Shown here: piece by piece, positions 1 to 10,889 of the stretch
Layout: each line of letters begins with the position of its first letter
Position numbering within the stretch: the first letter of the stretch is position 1
NCBI RefSeq assembly: GCF_947503415.1
Contig: NZ_CANNDS010000008.1
Location: 1 to 55,967, forward strand
DNA: 55,967 bases
From: an uncultured Tateyamaria sp.
Lineage (GTDB): Bacteria; Pseudomonadota; Alphaproteobacteria; Rhodobacterales; Rhodobacteraceae
Direction of reading: 5' to 3'
Translations under genes and position numbers: made by a program
The notes under the pieces: model-generated
What the model was told of the DNA's origin: nothing
What the model saw: only the letters and a program-made list of their open reading frames with translations
Database searches by the model: none

Positions 1-73
1 CGGCGACGTGGCCGTGCTGCGCTCGGACAGCGACCTGTCGGGCTTTGGTACGGATGACATTCTGTTCGGGTGA
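1..73 (+). CDS. C-terminal fragment of a secreted protein, probably RTX type (5' end outside window)
   Basis: The frame starting at base 2 is open from the window edge and ends in TGA at 71-73, giving 23 residues that finish with GFGTDDILFG. An acidic tail of the form ..DDxxFx is typical of the extreme C-terminus of RTX/type I secretion substrates; the GH12-RTX protein in this window ends DDFIF. Only the tail is visible, so the family is inferred from the ending and from the abundance of RTX genes here. The truncated RTX gene at the other window edge is in a frame that would join this one if the molecule were circular, but its paralogues continue with different residues at that point. Confidence 0.45.
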   Translation, partial: GDVAVLRSDSDLSGFGTDDILFG

Positions 74-94
74 ACGGCCACATATACGACACTC

Positions 95-121
95 AAAAGG
101 CGCCCGTCGGGGCGCCTTTTT
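95..121. terminator. Bidirectional rho-independent terminator
   Basis: A perfect 11-bp stem (AAAAGGCGCCC at 95-105 pairing with 110-120) closes a 4-base loop and is followed by a T-run. The matching A-run on the left makes it work equally on the opposite strand. It lies between a + strand gene ending at 73 and a - strand RTX gene ending at 140, as expected for a shared terminator of convergent genes. Confidence 0.85.
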
Positions 122-139
122 CATTGCGGGGACGCGGTG

Positions 140-2026
140 TCAGATGATGTCGATGTCATCCCCAAGACCAACCGTGCTCATCATGCCTTCAAGCAGGACC
201 GACTGACCGGCGCCAAAGCTCAGCAGAACCCCCTGCCCCGTCACCTCGCCCGCCGCGGCCACCTGCGCCGCATCCAGGCCACCCACAAGGCCCGAGGCCA
301 GTTCCAGCGTATCCACGCCCAGCTCGAAATCGGTGATCACCTCGGTCGAGATCACCGTGCCAAACACAAACGTATCGGCACCCGCGCCGCCCGTCACCGT
401 GTCCCGGCCCAGATCTCCGCCCTGATCGGTGTCCACGAAGCGGTCATCGCCCGCCCCCAGATCCACGCTGTCCTGACCGTTGCCACCAAAGACAAGATCG
501 GCACCGCCGCCCCCGAAGATGCTGTCATTGCCGTTGCCGCCATAGAATGCATCATCGCCGCCGCCACCATTGATCGTGTCGAACCCGTTGCCCGCAAACA
601 CCGTATCCCGGCCCGCATCGCCACCCTGCGTGTTGTCGTTGAACACGTCGGCACCCTGGTTGAGGAACACCTCGTCCCGGCCATTGCCGCCAAAGACGGT
701 GTCATCGCCGGCGCCCGCCCGGATCGTGTCGGCCTGGTTGCCGCCAAAGATCAGATCAAAGCCCAGCCCGCCGAAAATGAGGTCGAACCCGTCCCCGCCC
801 GCAAACTCGTCCGCGCCCGCACCGCCGTTGATGGTGTCGTCGCCCAGACCGCCATTGACGGTATCGCGGCCCGCATCACCGCCCTGATCGTTGTCGTTGA
901 AGACGTCATTGCCCTGGTTCAGGGTCACATTGTCCCGCCCATTGCCACCGTCAACCGTGTCGTTGCCGTCACCGCCTATGATCGTGTCGCCCTGATTGCC
1001 CCCGAAGATACTGTCATTGCCAGCGCCGCCCTCGATCAGGTCGAACCCGTCATTGCCGAGAAGGGTGTCGTTGCCGCCAAGACCCCTGATTGTGTCATTG
1101 CCCGCAAGCGCGTCGATCTCTTCCGGATCGTCGGTGCCCAAAGAAAGATCATCACCCGTCGTGATCGACACTCCGGACGATTTAACGGTAAAAGTGGTTC
1201 CGACAGTTGTAATTTCTCTGACCAAGACCAGATTTGACGTCGCACTCAGAACTGGGGCGGAATAACGAGACCCCGCTGCATGAAATTCAATTCTACCATT
1301 GGATATCTCGAAGTCGGCATAATCTGCCGAAGAACCATTTATCTTAATCATATCCCCTGCATTAAGCTCTGTGAACGTTGTCCAATCTAAAGCTGAAAGA
1401 GAGCTGAGAACGAATACATCATTGCCTTGTCCCCCCGATAACGTTGCAGCGCCAACGCCTCCGATGAGAGTATCGTCGCCTGTACCGCCTATAAGAAAAT
1501 CGTCACCCTCAAATCCTAAAATACGGTCGTCTCCGCCTGCGCCATTCAAGGTGTCATCGCTGTGAAACCCTTCCAGAAACTCACCGGCTTCGGTGCCAAC
1601 CTGGTCCACTTCAGCAGCATTAAGAAGTGTGAATAGGTCGCCGCCGCTAATCACAGAATAAAAATCTGGAAAGGTGAATCGATTGATAACCGTACTGGGG
1701 CCGGGCTGTGCGCCGCTCAGTCCCGCCTGCCAATCCAGAATTAGCGCGTCGTGCGACAAGGTGATGTCGGTGCTGTCGCCGGTCGCAGACAGAAGGGTGA
1801 TCTGTCGCACCGGGCTTTGCTGAAAACTCACATCGTCCTGCCGTTCCACCTCAACGATCATCGTCGTGGTTCGCAGATCTGGGTGCGCGCTATTACTTAG
1901 GCTGACCACCACCGTGGATGAGCCATCTTGCGGTTCAACAACACTGCTACCATTGAACGCACGCATGAGGACTTGGAATATGCTTTCGCCTTCAATTGGG
2001 TGATAGTTTCCGCGAATAGTAAACAT
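140..2026 (-). CDS. RTX calcium-binding secreted protein
   Basis: A 628-aa protein. Residues 1 to about 150 are a non-repeat N-terminal part with no recognised domain. A first short block of GGxGxDxxx nonapeptides follows (about 155-205), then a second non-repeat stretch (about 205-295), and then a long RTX block to about 560. RTX repeats fold into calcium-binding beta-rolls outside the cell and mark type I secretion substrates. The C-terminal ~60 residues (DFELGVDTLELAS..., ending DIDII) match the tails of the metalloprotease and 952-aa RTX genes in this window, which suggests a shared secretion signal. Two copies of the motif LNQGxDVFxDN occur. No enzyme domain was recognised, so an adhesin or matrix role is only a guess. 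DNA coding the N-terminal half (about 1180-2030) looks more AT-rich than the repeats. Confidence 0.85.
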   Translation of the reverse strand: MFTIRGNYHPIEGESIFQVLMRAFNGSSVVEPQDGSSTVVVSLSNSAHPDLRTTTMIVEVERQDDVSFQQSPVRQITLLSATGDSTDITLSHDALILDWQAGLSGAQPGPSTVINRFTFPDFYSVISGGDLFTLLNAAEVDQVGTEAGEFLEGFHSDDTLNGAGGDDRILGFEGDDFLIGGTGDDTLIGGVGAATLSGGQGNDVFVLSSLSALDWTTFTELNAGDMIKINGSSADYADFEISNGRIEFHAAGSRYSAPVLSATSNLVLVREITTVGTTFTVKSSGVSITTGDDLSLGTDDPEEIDALAGNDTIRGLGGNDTLLGNDGFDLIEGGAGNDSIFGGNQGDTIIGGDGNDTVDGGNGRDNVTLNQGNDVFNDNDQGGDAGRDTVNGGLGDDTINGGAGADEFAGGDGFDLIFGGLGFDLIFGGNQADTIRAGAGDDTVFGGNGRDEVFLNQGADVFNDNTQGGDAGRDTVFAGNGFDTINGGGGDDAFYGGNGNDSIFGGGGADLVFGGNGQDSVDLGAGDDRFVDTDQGGDLGRDTVTGGAGADTFVFGTVISTEVITDFELGVDTLELASGLVGGLDAAQVAAAGEVTGQGVLLSFGAGQSVLLEGMMSTVGLGDDIDII

Positions 2027-2087
2027 TTCTTCTCACTCATCATAAAGGCGCAGAACACATCTGTGCATTGCGTTCGATAGAAATTCA

Positions 2088-2114
2088 AGCGCTTCTATTC
2101 TTCTTCGAAGCGCT
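2088..2114 (-). terminator. Candidate hairpin downstream of glf
   Basis: Perfect 8-bp stem (AGCGCTTC at 2088-2095 with GAAGCGCT at 2107-2114) and an 11-base loop, 55 bases after the glf stop and upstream of the 140-2026 RTX gene. The sequence after the stem on the - strand is only moderately T-rich. It could end glf transcription or be a regulatory structure before the RTX gene. Confidence 0.35.
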
Positions 2115-2168
2115 CAATTTTTATGAGTTGCTTGTTTCTCGCGGTTTCGACAAGCAGCGCCGTTGCAC

Positions 2169-3443
<1,275 letters not shown>

Positions 3444-3466
3444 TTAAAATTGACCAAGTTTTGCAT

Positions 3467-3901
3467 ATGATGCCGAGAAGTTTGATCTGTCTGGGGATTT
3501 TCGTTGCCATGATCGGTGGTGAGAGCACAAGTGCGCGCAGCGTGGACCGGCCTGCCGTGCGCGTCCAATGCGTGTCGGTCAACGGGTCTGACCGGGATAT
3601 GCGCCCGTTGTGCCAGCAGATGGTGCAATCGCTGGCGCAGATCATCCCGCAGGCCGCCTTTCGGCAGGTGAGCCAGGCGCAGTGGCGCCCCCACGGCTCA
3701 AGAGATATCTCTGTCCGGCTGGAGATGTCCGCAGAGTCCGGCAAGCTCCTGTGGCAAATGGGCCCCATGGGCGAATTGCACACTGGGCCGGACCACCCAT
3801 TCCATGCCAATAGCTCGGCGCGCGCGTCGGATCTTCGTCAGTTTACCGATGATCTGGTCGCGTCGACGCAGCCGATGTTGGCCGCCACCGCATTGAAGTA
3901 A
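3467..3901 (+). CDS. Small exported protein of unknown function
   Basis: A 144-aa product starting MMPRS, with a hydrophobic stretch (about residues 5-17) and an AxA-like site near residue 23, so probably a Sec signal peptide and a periplasmic or secreted protein. No domain recognised. It ends 13 bases before the RTX metalloprotease start, suggesting co-transcription. A small periplasmic partner such as a protease inhibitor is conceivable given its position (serralysin operons often carry one), but the sequence does not show this. An upstream in-frame ATG at 3386 would bury the signal peptide, so 3467 (or 3470) is preferred. Confidence 0.6.
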   Translation: MMPRSLICLGIFVAMIGGESTSARSVDRPAVRVQCVSVNGSDRDMRPLCQQMVQSLAQIIPQAAFRQVSQAQWRPHGSRDISVRLEMSAESGKLLWQMGPMGELHTGPDHPFHANSSARASDLRQFTDDLVASTQPMLAATALK

Positions 3902-3914
3902 CGAGGACAGTTTT

Positions 3915-6224
3915 ATGTGCACAGTTTGTATGATGACGCAGACGTTTGATCCGCTGCGTCACGACCCGGATCAGCCGATCTTTGCGGATGTCGACGAAAC
4001 GACGGATGCCGCCGAAAATACATCGACCACATATTCGATGTCGGTGGGCGACACGTTCAACGGCACGATTTCGTCGTCCTCGGACGAAGACTGGATCAGG
4101 GTCGAGCTGACGGCGGGTGAAGCCTATGAAATCAGGCATAACGGCGTCTCGCTCAGGGATCCGCTGGTCCGGCTCTATGATGCGTCGGGCACGGAAATCA
4201 CGTCGGATGATGACAGCGGTGGAAATCTGAACTCCCTGCTGGTTTACACACCCACCTCGTCGGGCACCTACTATATTTCAGCCGATGCCTATGGCTTCAA
4301 CACCGGCACATACGAGCTGTCACTTTCTGAAAACATCCCGACACCGCCGCCCGGCACGCTCGGCACGCTGGACGAGTTGGCGACCTTCCTTCAGGAGGGG
4401 ACACAAGGGTTCAGCCGGTCCTACAACACCAACCAGTCCAACCAGATCACGGTCAACCTGTCCGGTCTGACCGCTGATGGCCAGCAACTGGCCCGCTGGG
4501 CGATGGAGGCCTGGGAGATGGTGGCCGATCTCGACTTTGTCGAGGTCAGTTCGGGCGAGATGATCACTGTCGATGACGAGGATGACGGGGCCTTTGCCTA
4601 CTATCCCAATGCCGGCTCGACCGATGATGGGGTCGAGTTGAATGTGTCCCGGCAATGGCTGGTCAACTCCGGCACCACGATCGACAGCTATTCCTTCCAG
4701 ACCTATGTGCACGAGTTCGGCCACGCGCTGGGGCTGCGTCACCAGGGCAATTACGACGCCTCGCAAGGGCCCGTCACCTATAATGACGACGCCTATTTCA
4801 CCAATGACAGCTGGCAGATGACAGTGATGTCCTATTTCAGCCAGACCGAGAACACCTCGACCGATGCGTCCTATGCCTATCTCAGCGGGGCGATGATGGC
4901 CGACATCGTCGCGATTCAGGATTATTACGGCGCGCCGGGCGCCAGCACCGCGACCACGGGCAATACGGTCTATGGGCAGGGCTCCAATCTGGGCAACTAC
5001 CTGGACGAGGTGTTCGACTGGTTCGCCAACGGCACGACAAGCGATGACATCGAAGGCAACCTGATGGCGTTTACGGTCTATGACCGGGGCGGCTATGACA
5101 CGTTCAATTTCGGGTTCCTGACGGATGACGCGCGCCTTGATATGCGCGACGCGCAGTTTTCGGATTTCGGGTCCTATGTCGGGATCCTGGGCATCGCGCG
5201 GGACACGGTGATCGAAAACGCGATTGTGGGCAGTGGCGATGACACCGTCACCGGCAATGCCGTTGCCAATACGCTGACCACCAATGGGGGCGATGACAGT
5301 GTTTCGGCGAATGCGGGCAATGATACTGTCTATGCCGGGGCAGGTGATGACACCGTCTATGCCGGTGAGGGCGACGACATGGTCTGGGGCGGGGACGGGC
5401 AGGACCTGATCTACCTCAACCAGGGCAATGACGTGTTCAACGACAACGGCCAGGGCGGCGATGCAGGCCGCGATACCGTGTTCACGGGGCTGGGTGACGA
5501 CACGATCGAGGGCGGCAATGGCGATGACGAGTTCCATGGCCAGCAGGGCAATGACGTGATCAACGCGCGGCTGGGCAATGACGATGTCTTTGGCGGCGGC
5601 GGCAGCGACACGATCAGCACCGGCGAAGGCAACGATACCGTGGCAGGTGGCAACGGGCGTGATCTGGTGTTCCTGAACCAGGGCGACGACGTGTTCAACG
5701 ACAACAGCCAGGGCGGCGAGTTGGGCCGCGACACGGTGTTCGGCGGCAGCGGCAACGACACCATCAACGGCGGCAGCGGCAGTGATCTGTTCAACGGCGG
5801 GGATGGCGACGACGTGATCGCTGGCGGCGACGGGTTCGACACGATCTATGGCGGCGACGGGAACGATGTGATCACCGGCGGCAACGGTCAGGACCGCATC
5901 TATATGGGTGCGGGCGATGACCGCTATGTGGATACGGGTCAGGCGGGCGATCTGGGCCGCGACGGCATCAACGGCGGTGAGGGCGCGGATACATTCGTGT
6001 TCGGTGCGGTCATTTCCGAGGACACGATCTTTGATTTCGAGCTGGGCGTGGACACGCTGGAACTGGCGTCGGAGCTTGTGGGAGGCCTGAGTGCCGCACA
6101 GGTGGCCGCAGCCGCGTCCGCCGTTGGCGCAGGTGTGTTGCTGAGCTTCGGTGCAAGCCAATCCATCCTGCTTGAGGGGCTGCTGAGCACGACCGGGCTG
6201 GAGGATGATATCAGCATCGTCTAG
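3915..6224 (+). CDS. Serralysin-like M10 metalloprotease with RTX repeats
   Basis: A 769-aa secreted zinc protease. Order: short leader, PPC-like beta-sandwich domain (about 35-140), catalytic domain (about 150-345), linker, RTX block (about 440-700), C-terminal secretion region. The catalytic zinc motif HEFGHALGLRH is at residues 266-276 (Zn-binding His 266, 270 and 276, general base Glu267), with the Met-turn (VMSYF) at Met305, which is the metzincin/serralysin signature. It is expected to leave by type I secretion and to need calcium to fold. The RTX block and C-terminus are close copies of those in the 952-aa RTX protein at 51455-54313. Classical serralysins are about 480 aa; this one is enlarged by the PPC domain and the longer repeat block. 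Confidence 0.93.
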   Translation: MCTVCMMTQTFDPLRHDPDQPIFADVDETTDAAENTSTTYSMSVGDTFNGTISSSSDEDWIRVELTAGEAYEIRHNGVSLRDPLVRLYDASGTEITSDDDSGGNLNSLLVYTPTSSGTYYISADAYGFNTGTYELSLSENIPTPPPGTLGTLDELATFLQEGTQGFSRSYNTNQSNQITVNLSGLTADGQQLARWAMEAWEMVADLDFVEVSSGEMITVDDEDDGAFAYYPNAGSTDDGVELNVSRQWLVNSGTTIDSYSFQTYVHEFGHALGLRHQGNYDASQGPVTYNDDAYFTNDSWQMTVMSYFSQTENTSTDASYAYLSGAMMADIVAIQDYYGAPGASTATTGNTVYGQGSNLGNYLDEVFDWFANGTTSDDIEGNLMAFTVYDRGGYDTFNFGFLTDDARLDMRDAQFSDFGSYVGILGIARDTVIENAIVGSGDDTVTGNAVANTLTTNGGDDSVSANAGNDTVYAGAGDDTVYAGEGDDMVWGGDGQDLIYLNQGNDVFNDNGQGGDAGRDTVFTGLGDDTIEGGNGDDEFHGQQGNDVINARLGNDDVFGGGGSDTISTGEGNDTVAGGNGRDLVFLNQGDDVFNDNSQGGELGRDTVFGGSGNDTINGGSGSDLFNGGDGDDVIAGGDGFDTIYGGDGNDVITGGNGQDRIYMGAGDDRYVDTGQAGDLGRDGINGGEGADTFVFGAVISEDTIFDFELGVDTLELASELVGGLSAAQVAAAASAVGAGVLLSFGASQSILLEGLLSTTGLEDDISIV

Positions 6225-6329
6225 GGCCACGCCCCCGGGGGGCGCCGATCGCGCGCCCGGGCGCTTGTGCACGTTGCACGTATTGGTAAGAGAGGGGGGA
6301 CGATAGGTTCGCGACCTCGGAGGTTTCTC

Positions 6330-7367
6330 ATGTCCAAACGCACCCTGTTTCTGCACATCGGTGCACAGCGCACGGCAACCACATCCATCCAATCCTTCAT
6401 GCACGCAAATATCGATGCGTTGATGCCCCTGGGCATTTTCTACCCGCTCCGGGTGGCGCGCCATATCGAGGTGATGGATCAGATGATGCCGCGCCATCCC
6501 GATGGGCGGCCCCGGCCCGGGGTCCCGGCCCGTGCGCCCTCCGATGTGGCCGCCGAGATCACGCGTCTGGCAGACAAGAAGCAGCACCCGCTGGACCGTG
6601 TCGTGCTGAGCGACGAAGGGCTGTCGCTGCGCCGGGATCTCAAGGCGCTGGTGCCGCTGAACGATCATTTCGACGTCAAGGTGATCTTCTTCCTGCGCCG
6701 TCAGGATCTGTGGCTTGAAAGCTGGTATTTCCAGAACATCAAATGGCAGTGGAACCGGGCGCTGGCGCATCTGACCTTCAACCAGTTCCTTGCCGGGATG
6801 GAGCAGTTCCACTGGATCGACTACGACCGGCATGTGACCATGCTGGAAAACTGTTTCGGCGCGGAAAACGTGCATCTGGCCGTGTTCGAGCCGGGGCAGA
6901 TGCCGGACGGGCCCGTGGTGGAGTTCTGCCGTCTGATCGGTCTGAACGATCTGACGGGGCTGGCCCAGCCAAGTCATGAGAATGCCAGTCTGTCCCCGAC
7001 GATGGTGGAATTTCTGCGTCATCTGCCATTGGATCAGGCCAATGACGGGGTGCGCGACAGCATCCTCGCGGCGTGCCGTCATGTCGACAGCGTGGTTCTG
7101 GGCAATGATCAGCGCAGCAGCGAACGCATCCTGGGCCTTCAGGATCGCCAGAAACTGCTCAATCTGTTCGAAGCGTCCAACCGCCGGTTGGCGCGGCGCT
7201 ATTTCAACCGCGATGCCCTGTTTCAGGAGCCGTTGCCCGGCGCGGATGTTCCATTGGCAAAGCTGCGCCTGCCCGACAACAGCGCAGAGCTGATGGGGCA
7301 GCTTGTCGGCCCCCTGTTCGAACAGCTGATCGCAACGCAGACCCTGCAGCGGCCTGCGGGCAAGTAG
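6330..7367 (+). CDS. Sulfotransferase family protein
   Basis: A 345-aa predicted cytoplasmic PAPS-dependent sulfotransferase. The 5'-phosphosulfate loop lies at residues 9-18 (HIGAQRTATT) and the 3'-phosphate motif near 119-131 (FFLRRQ...S). The usual Lys of the 5' loop (K-T-G-T-T) is Arg14 here, which is uncommon and might alter activity. The start at 6330 is supported by GGAGG at 6319-6323. The gene converges tail to tail on the GlfT2-like gene, with only 5 bases between stops. The acceptor is unknown; the surrounding glycan genes suggest a saccharide. Confidence 0.85.
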   Translation: MSKRTLFLHIGAQRTATTSIQSFMHANIDALMPLGIFYPLRVARHIEVMDQMMPRHPDGRPRPGVPARAPSDVAAEITRLADKKQHPLDRVVLSDEGLSLRRDLKALVPLNDHFDVKVIFFLRRQDLWLESWYFQNIKWQWNRALAHLTFNQFLAGMEQFHWIDYDRHVTMLENCFGAENVHLAVFEPGQMPDGPVVEFCRLIGLNDLTGLAQPSHENASLSPTMVEFLRHLPLDQANDGVRDSILAACRHVDSVVLGNDQRSSERILGLQDRQKLLNLFEASNRRLARRYFNRDALFQEPLPGADVPLAKLRLPDNSAELMGQLVGPLFEQLIATQTLQRPAGK

Positions 7368-7372
7368 CTCCG

Positions 7373-9412
7373 TTACTCCGCGGCCTTGGTCAGGCGGTTG
7401 CCGTCGTCGGATGTCTCCGAGGCCGGGACCGGACCGGCGGCCTTGATGTCGGTGTTGGCCGGGACAGTGTCCGCGCCTGCGCCATCCAGCTTCAGCGCGC
7501 CCTGCCAGAAGCCGGTGCCCGTCAGTTCGGGATAGGCTTTCTGCCAACGGTCCTTGAGGCTGTCATAGTCTTTCCAGAACTGGCGCATCAAACGGTAGGT
7601 TTTCAGGCTTTCGCTCAGCGCGCGCCACTTGGAATGGGTCACCGTATAGGCCTGGCCGTTGGCCTCGTTGCGATAGGTGATCTGGGCGGCCCCCCAGATC
7701 TCGCGCGGGTTCCAGCGCTTCTCTGCGGGCACGGTGACCCTGTTGCCGAAGCGGCTGAAGAAGGGCAGCAGGTGCCCGTTCAGGGTGATCTTCATCAGGC
7801 CCCGCTGCCAGCTTCGATGCGGGTTGAGCCACCGCCGCTCGGCCGGGGGTTCGGGCATGGCCTGCCAGGCCTCGATCTTGCGCAGGGCACCGATCTGGCC
7901 GCGCCGGGCCGCCATGTCGGCGTTTTCGGCAAAGAATTCGGGGCCGCGCATGACGTCTTCGAGGGCCAGGTTGATGGCGGCCATCGTCTCGTAATGGTGC
8001 GGGATCAGCGTGCGCGCCCAGAACCACAGCGCAATGCGCGCAGTGCCCCGCTTGCCGATGTCCATCGACGGCAGGCTGAGGTGGTGCGCCAGATGGCTGC
8101 GCAGGTCCAGATACCAGGTCAGGGGGCTGTCTTTTTCGGTAAAGCTTTCCTGAAACGACACCACGCCGGGCAGGGTCACGATGTTGAAATCATGCGCCAG
8201 GCTAAAGCTCACATCGTCGCCCCGCACGAAGAACGGGAAGGGCATGTGTTTCACTTCGTCCACGGGGAAGGCGAAATACCACCAGCCGCCATAGAAGTTG
8301 TGCGGATTGCGCGGGGTCGAGGCAAATTCCATGTCAAAGACCTGGGCCTGGTCCCGCAGGTCCGTGCCCCCGTATAGCGGTTTGCAGGCCCCATCGAAGG
8401 TGGCCCCGTTTTCCCACAGCGCCCAGGCATGGCGGGTCGAGATCATGGCCCCCGCCACGGCGGTGCCGGGGTCGCGCGCATAGGCCAGAAAGGTCCATGT
8501 CCGTTCAAAGGCATCCATGGGCGTGGCGGCGTCATCATCCGTGAACAGACAGTGGCTGTGCCCGCGTTCCCTGGCAGCCAGCAGCCCGCGCGAGAACCCG
8601 CCTGCACCGCCGAGGTTTTCGTTGTCGATGGCGGTCACATGGCTGTCGCTTTGAATGCCGGCGCTGCGCCCGTTGTCCACCACGATCATGTGCAGGTGGT
8701 TGCGCAATTTGGACTTGGCCATGAAGGCGCGGAACCGCTCCACGGTTTCGGCCACCGCGTCTTCGCGCCGAAATGTCGTGACGGCCAGCGCCAGGTCCGG
8801 TGTGCGGCGCGGGGCCTGGGTCGTGTCCCAGGCGGCCCAGTTCAACAGCCCGTCGCTCAAGGTTTTCACCTCGAAGAACAGGATCCCCTGCTCGGGCGCG
8901 TAGGGTGTCAGGTCCATTTCGAACCGCTGCGCCCGATCCGGCGACAGATCGACCACTTCGTTGACCAGCCGCCCCCAGGACCGGTCCGGAAAGGCGAGGA
9001 AAACGGTCAGCTCGACCGTGCCCCGTCCCGCCAGTTGCAGACCGATCGTTTTCAGGCCGCAATGGGTGTACCATTTGCCGACGTTGAACAGGTTGAAATA
9101 GGTGTTGAACTGCAGGTGCGCCCCTTTGGAGAAATGTATCTTCTGCGCTTGCAGGGAGACACCCGAGGGCCCGTGTGCACGAAAGTAGAGATCCTGTTCC
9201 GAACACAGGGCGGGCTCTGGCCAGGACAGCGGCTGCAGAAGCTGGCTGTTGGGCAGAGCGGGTTCGGCGGGCTGTTGTGCATACGATCCGCCGGATGGCG
9301 CAGTGTGCGCGGCCCGTGGTCCGGCGACAGGCCCGCGCTTTGGGGCAGGGCTTCCTGCCGGGCGAATGCGTTTCTTGGATTTGGGCGCCAGACGGGATGC
9401 TTTAAAGGTCAT
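7373..9412 (-). CDS. GlfT2-like galactofuranosyltransferase
   Basis: A 679-aa GT-A transferase with the layout of mycobacterial GlfT2: low-complexity basic leader (1-50), beta-sandwich domain (about 70-200), GT2 catalytic domain with NLGGAGGF (266-273) and metal-binding DDDA (292-295), then WW (377-378) and RGDD with the candidate catalytic Asp (399-400) followed by a His at 407, and a helical C-terminal region. It would transfer Galf from UDP-Galf to a growing glycan. glf in the same window supplies the donor. Its start overlaps the stop of the upstream sulfotransferase by 11 bases, so the two are almost certainly one operon. Specificity and linkage cannot be read from the sequence. Confidence 0.87.
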   Translation of the reverse strand: MTFKASRLAPKSKKRIRPAGSPAPKRGPVAGPRAAHTAPSGGSYAQQPAEPALPNSQLLQPLSWPEPALCSEQDLYFRAHGPSGVSLQAQKIHFSKGAHLQFNTYFNLFNVGKWYTHCGLKTIGLQLAGRGTVELTVFLAFPDRSWGRLVNEVVDLSPDRAQRFEMDLTPYAPEQGILFFEVKTLSDGLLNWAAWDTTQAPRRTPDLALAVTTFRREDAVAETVERFRAFMAKSKLRNHLHMIVVDNGRSAGIQSDSHVTAIDNENLGGAGGFSRGLLAARERGHSHCLFTDDDAATPMDAFERTWTFLAYARDPGTAVAGAMISTRHAWALWENGATFDGACKPLYGGTDLRDQAQVFDMEFASTPRNPHNFYGGWWYFAFPVDEVKHMPFPFFVRGDDVSFSLAHDFNIVTLPGVVSFQESFTEKDSPLTWYLDLRSHLAHHLSLPSMDIGKRGTARIALWFWARTLIPHHYETMAAINLALEDVMRGPEFFAENADMAARRGQIGALRKIEAWQAMPEPPAERRWLNPHRSWQRGLMKITLNGHLLPFFSRFGNRVTVPAEKRWNPREIWGAAQITYRNEANGQAYTVTHSKWRALSESLKTYRLMRQFWKDYDSLKDRWQKAYPELTGTGFWQGALKLDGAGADTVPANTDIKAAGPVPASETSDDGNRLTKAAE

Positions 9413-10460
9413 TGCTGTTCACAATCCAGATTTTAGAAAGCAATTGAGAGGTGAGGTCCACGATCTCTTCTTCGGTGATCCGGCCCAGGTTGCCCTGGGC
9501 TGGATGGTCGGGGCGTTCGGGAAAGAACGGCCCCTCGAGATCGGGAAAGAAGGTCTGTTTGAGCCAGGAATTCGCAGGTTCGAAATGGCGTATGATATGA
9601 CGTGCGGTGCCGGCCGCCATGACGGGGCGCGGATGTGTCGGCATCTGGCTGATATACGGGGTCAAGAGCGTACGCTGCGGATTGGGCTGGCCGTCCTTCA
9701 TGAAGGCGATGTTGGGGTGCAGCCGTCGTAGCAGTTCCAGCATGGGGGCGGAAAGACCGCGGTTGTCGTCCCGGGACGGCTCGAACCCATCGAGGTTGGG
9801 GTCCCATGTATTCAGCACGATGCCCAGGAAATCAGCAAGAATGTCACCGTTGATGAAATCGACAGACGAGAAGCGGCGTACGATCATGTTGTCCGCGCCC
9901 CAGACCTTGACCCATTTCGACAGCTCGCGGCGGTAGTAGAGATAGGGTGTCGGACTGTCAGGACCCATGCAGACATCCACGAAATCCCGGAACAGGTCAT
10001 TGCTGAAGCCCCGGCGCATATACTCCCCATACATCGACAGGATCGCATCATCCTGCCGACGCACGTAGATCACGATCTTGATGTCGTCGAAATGCTGCTC
10101 CAGAAGCTGCTTGAGGCGCGCGATCTCTTCGGGGTGGTACATGTTCCCGGTCAGGTTTTCCGAGGACATGATCATGGTGTCGATGCTGTCGTCCAGCTGA
10201 CCCTTGTGCCACTCGATCCGGTCCGACACCCTTTGGCGGAACTCTGCCAGCTCTTCCATCGAATGCAGCCCGTAATCGCGCGCAAAGTCGTGCACTGCGT
10301 TTGCGCAGGCAAAGAACAAGGTGATGTGGTTGGCGTCAGGTGACAGGACCTTGCCATAAGCCAGCCCATGTTCCGCCAGCCACTCCGGATTGTTTTCCAG
10401 ACTGTTCTGTATAAGCGTCGATGCGGTCTTGGGCGTCCCGATGTGCAGAATGAGTTTCAC
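9402..10460 (-). CDS. Sulfotransferase family protein
   Basis: A 352-aa product with the 5' phosphosulfate loop HIGTPKTAST (residues 6-15, Lys11) and the 3'-phosphate motif IYVRRQD...S (about 131-142). The GTG start at 10460 is chosen because it is preceded by an AGAGG-type ribosome site; another in-frame GTG at 10484 lacks one. It overlaps the start of the GlfT2-like gene, so galactofuranosyl transfer and sulfation may act on the same glycan. Family membership is clear; the acceptor is not. Confidence 0.85.
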   Translation of the reverse strand: MKLILHIGTPKTASTLIQNSLENNPEWLAEHGLAYGKVLSPDANHITLFFACANAVHDFARDYGLHSMEELAEFRQRVSDRIEWHKGQLDDSIDTMIMSSENLTGNMYHPEEIARLKQLLEQHFDDIKIVIYVRRQDDAILSMYGEYMRRGFSNDLFRDFVDVCMGPDSPTPYLYYRRELSKWVKVWGADNMIVRRFSSVDFINGDILADFLGIVLNTWDPNLDGFEPSRDDNRGLSAPMLELLRRLHPNIAFMKDGQPNPQRTLLTPYISQMPTHPRPVMAAGTARHIIRHFEPANSWLKQTFFPDLEGPFFPERPDHPAQGNLGRITEEEIVDLTSQLLSKIWIVNSNDL

Positions 10461-10484
10461 TTTCCGCCTCTTGGTTTTGATCAC

Positions 10485-10889
10485 GTCACATGCGGGATAT
10501 CGCAGGTTGACCTGAAACCACCACCGCTAAAATTCACGGGACCGCCGCCATGTGGGTGCAGTGTTGGATTCGTGGGCAGACCCGGCCGATCATGAGCATG
10601 GAAGCGCTGCTTGTCTCACCTTTCGGGTGCGCCCATCCCGCGCCGGTTCCGCCACGTCCCTGTTGTACTTGGTCAGCGTGTCGTCCCTTGGTCGCGCGTC
10701 TTTTCCGAGACCCTGGAAAAGCGGGCGCGGCACGGGGTCGTAAACGCTTAGAGATTAAGTCAAATGTGACGTCAAACTGCCGTTTTATTCCGGAGTTTTT
10801 ACACGCCCCAGACATAAATTAGTCACGTTTTTCCCCGACAAAAACGCTCTTGAAGCACGAGTTTTGAAAAGCGGGACATAGGCGGGTTT
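10485..10889. other. Intergenic region between divergent sulfotransferase and GH12-RTX genes
   Basis: About 400 bases without a convincing gene. The right half (10740-10880) is clearly more AT-rich than its surroundings and probably holds the promoter and 5' leader of the 1450-aa RTX gene. No -10/-35 pair, operator or riboswitch could be assigned with confidence. An open frame here on the + strand (10550-10822) has no protein-like features. Confidence 0.4.

Noticed and set aside
4320..7547. A 1075-codon open frame on the - strand opposite the metalloprotease and sulfotransferase
   Set aside because: Low-complexity Val/Ala/Ile-rich translation caused by the antisense of RTX and GC-rich codons; the + strand genes have real domains.
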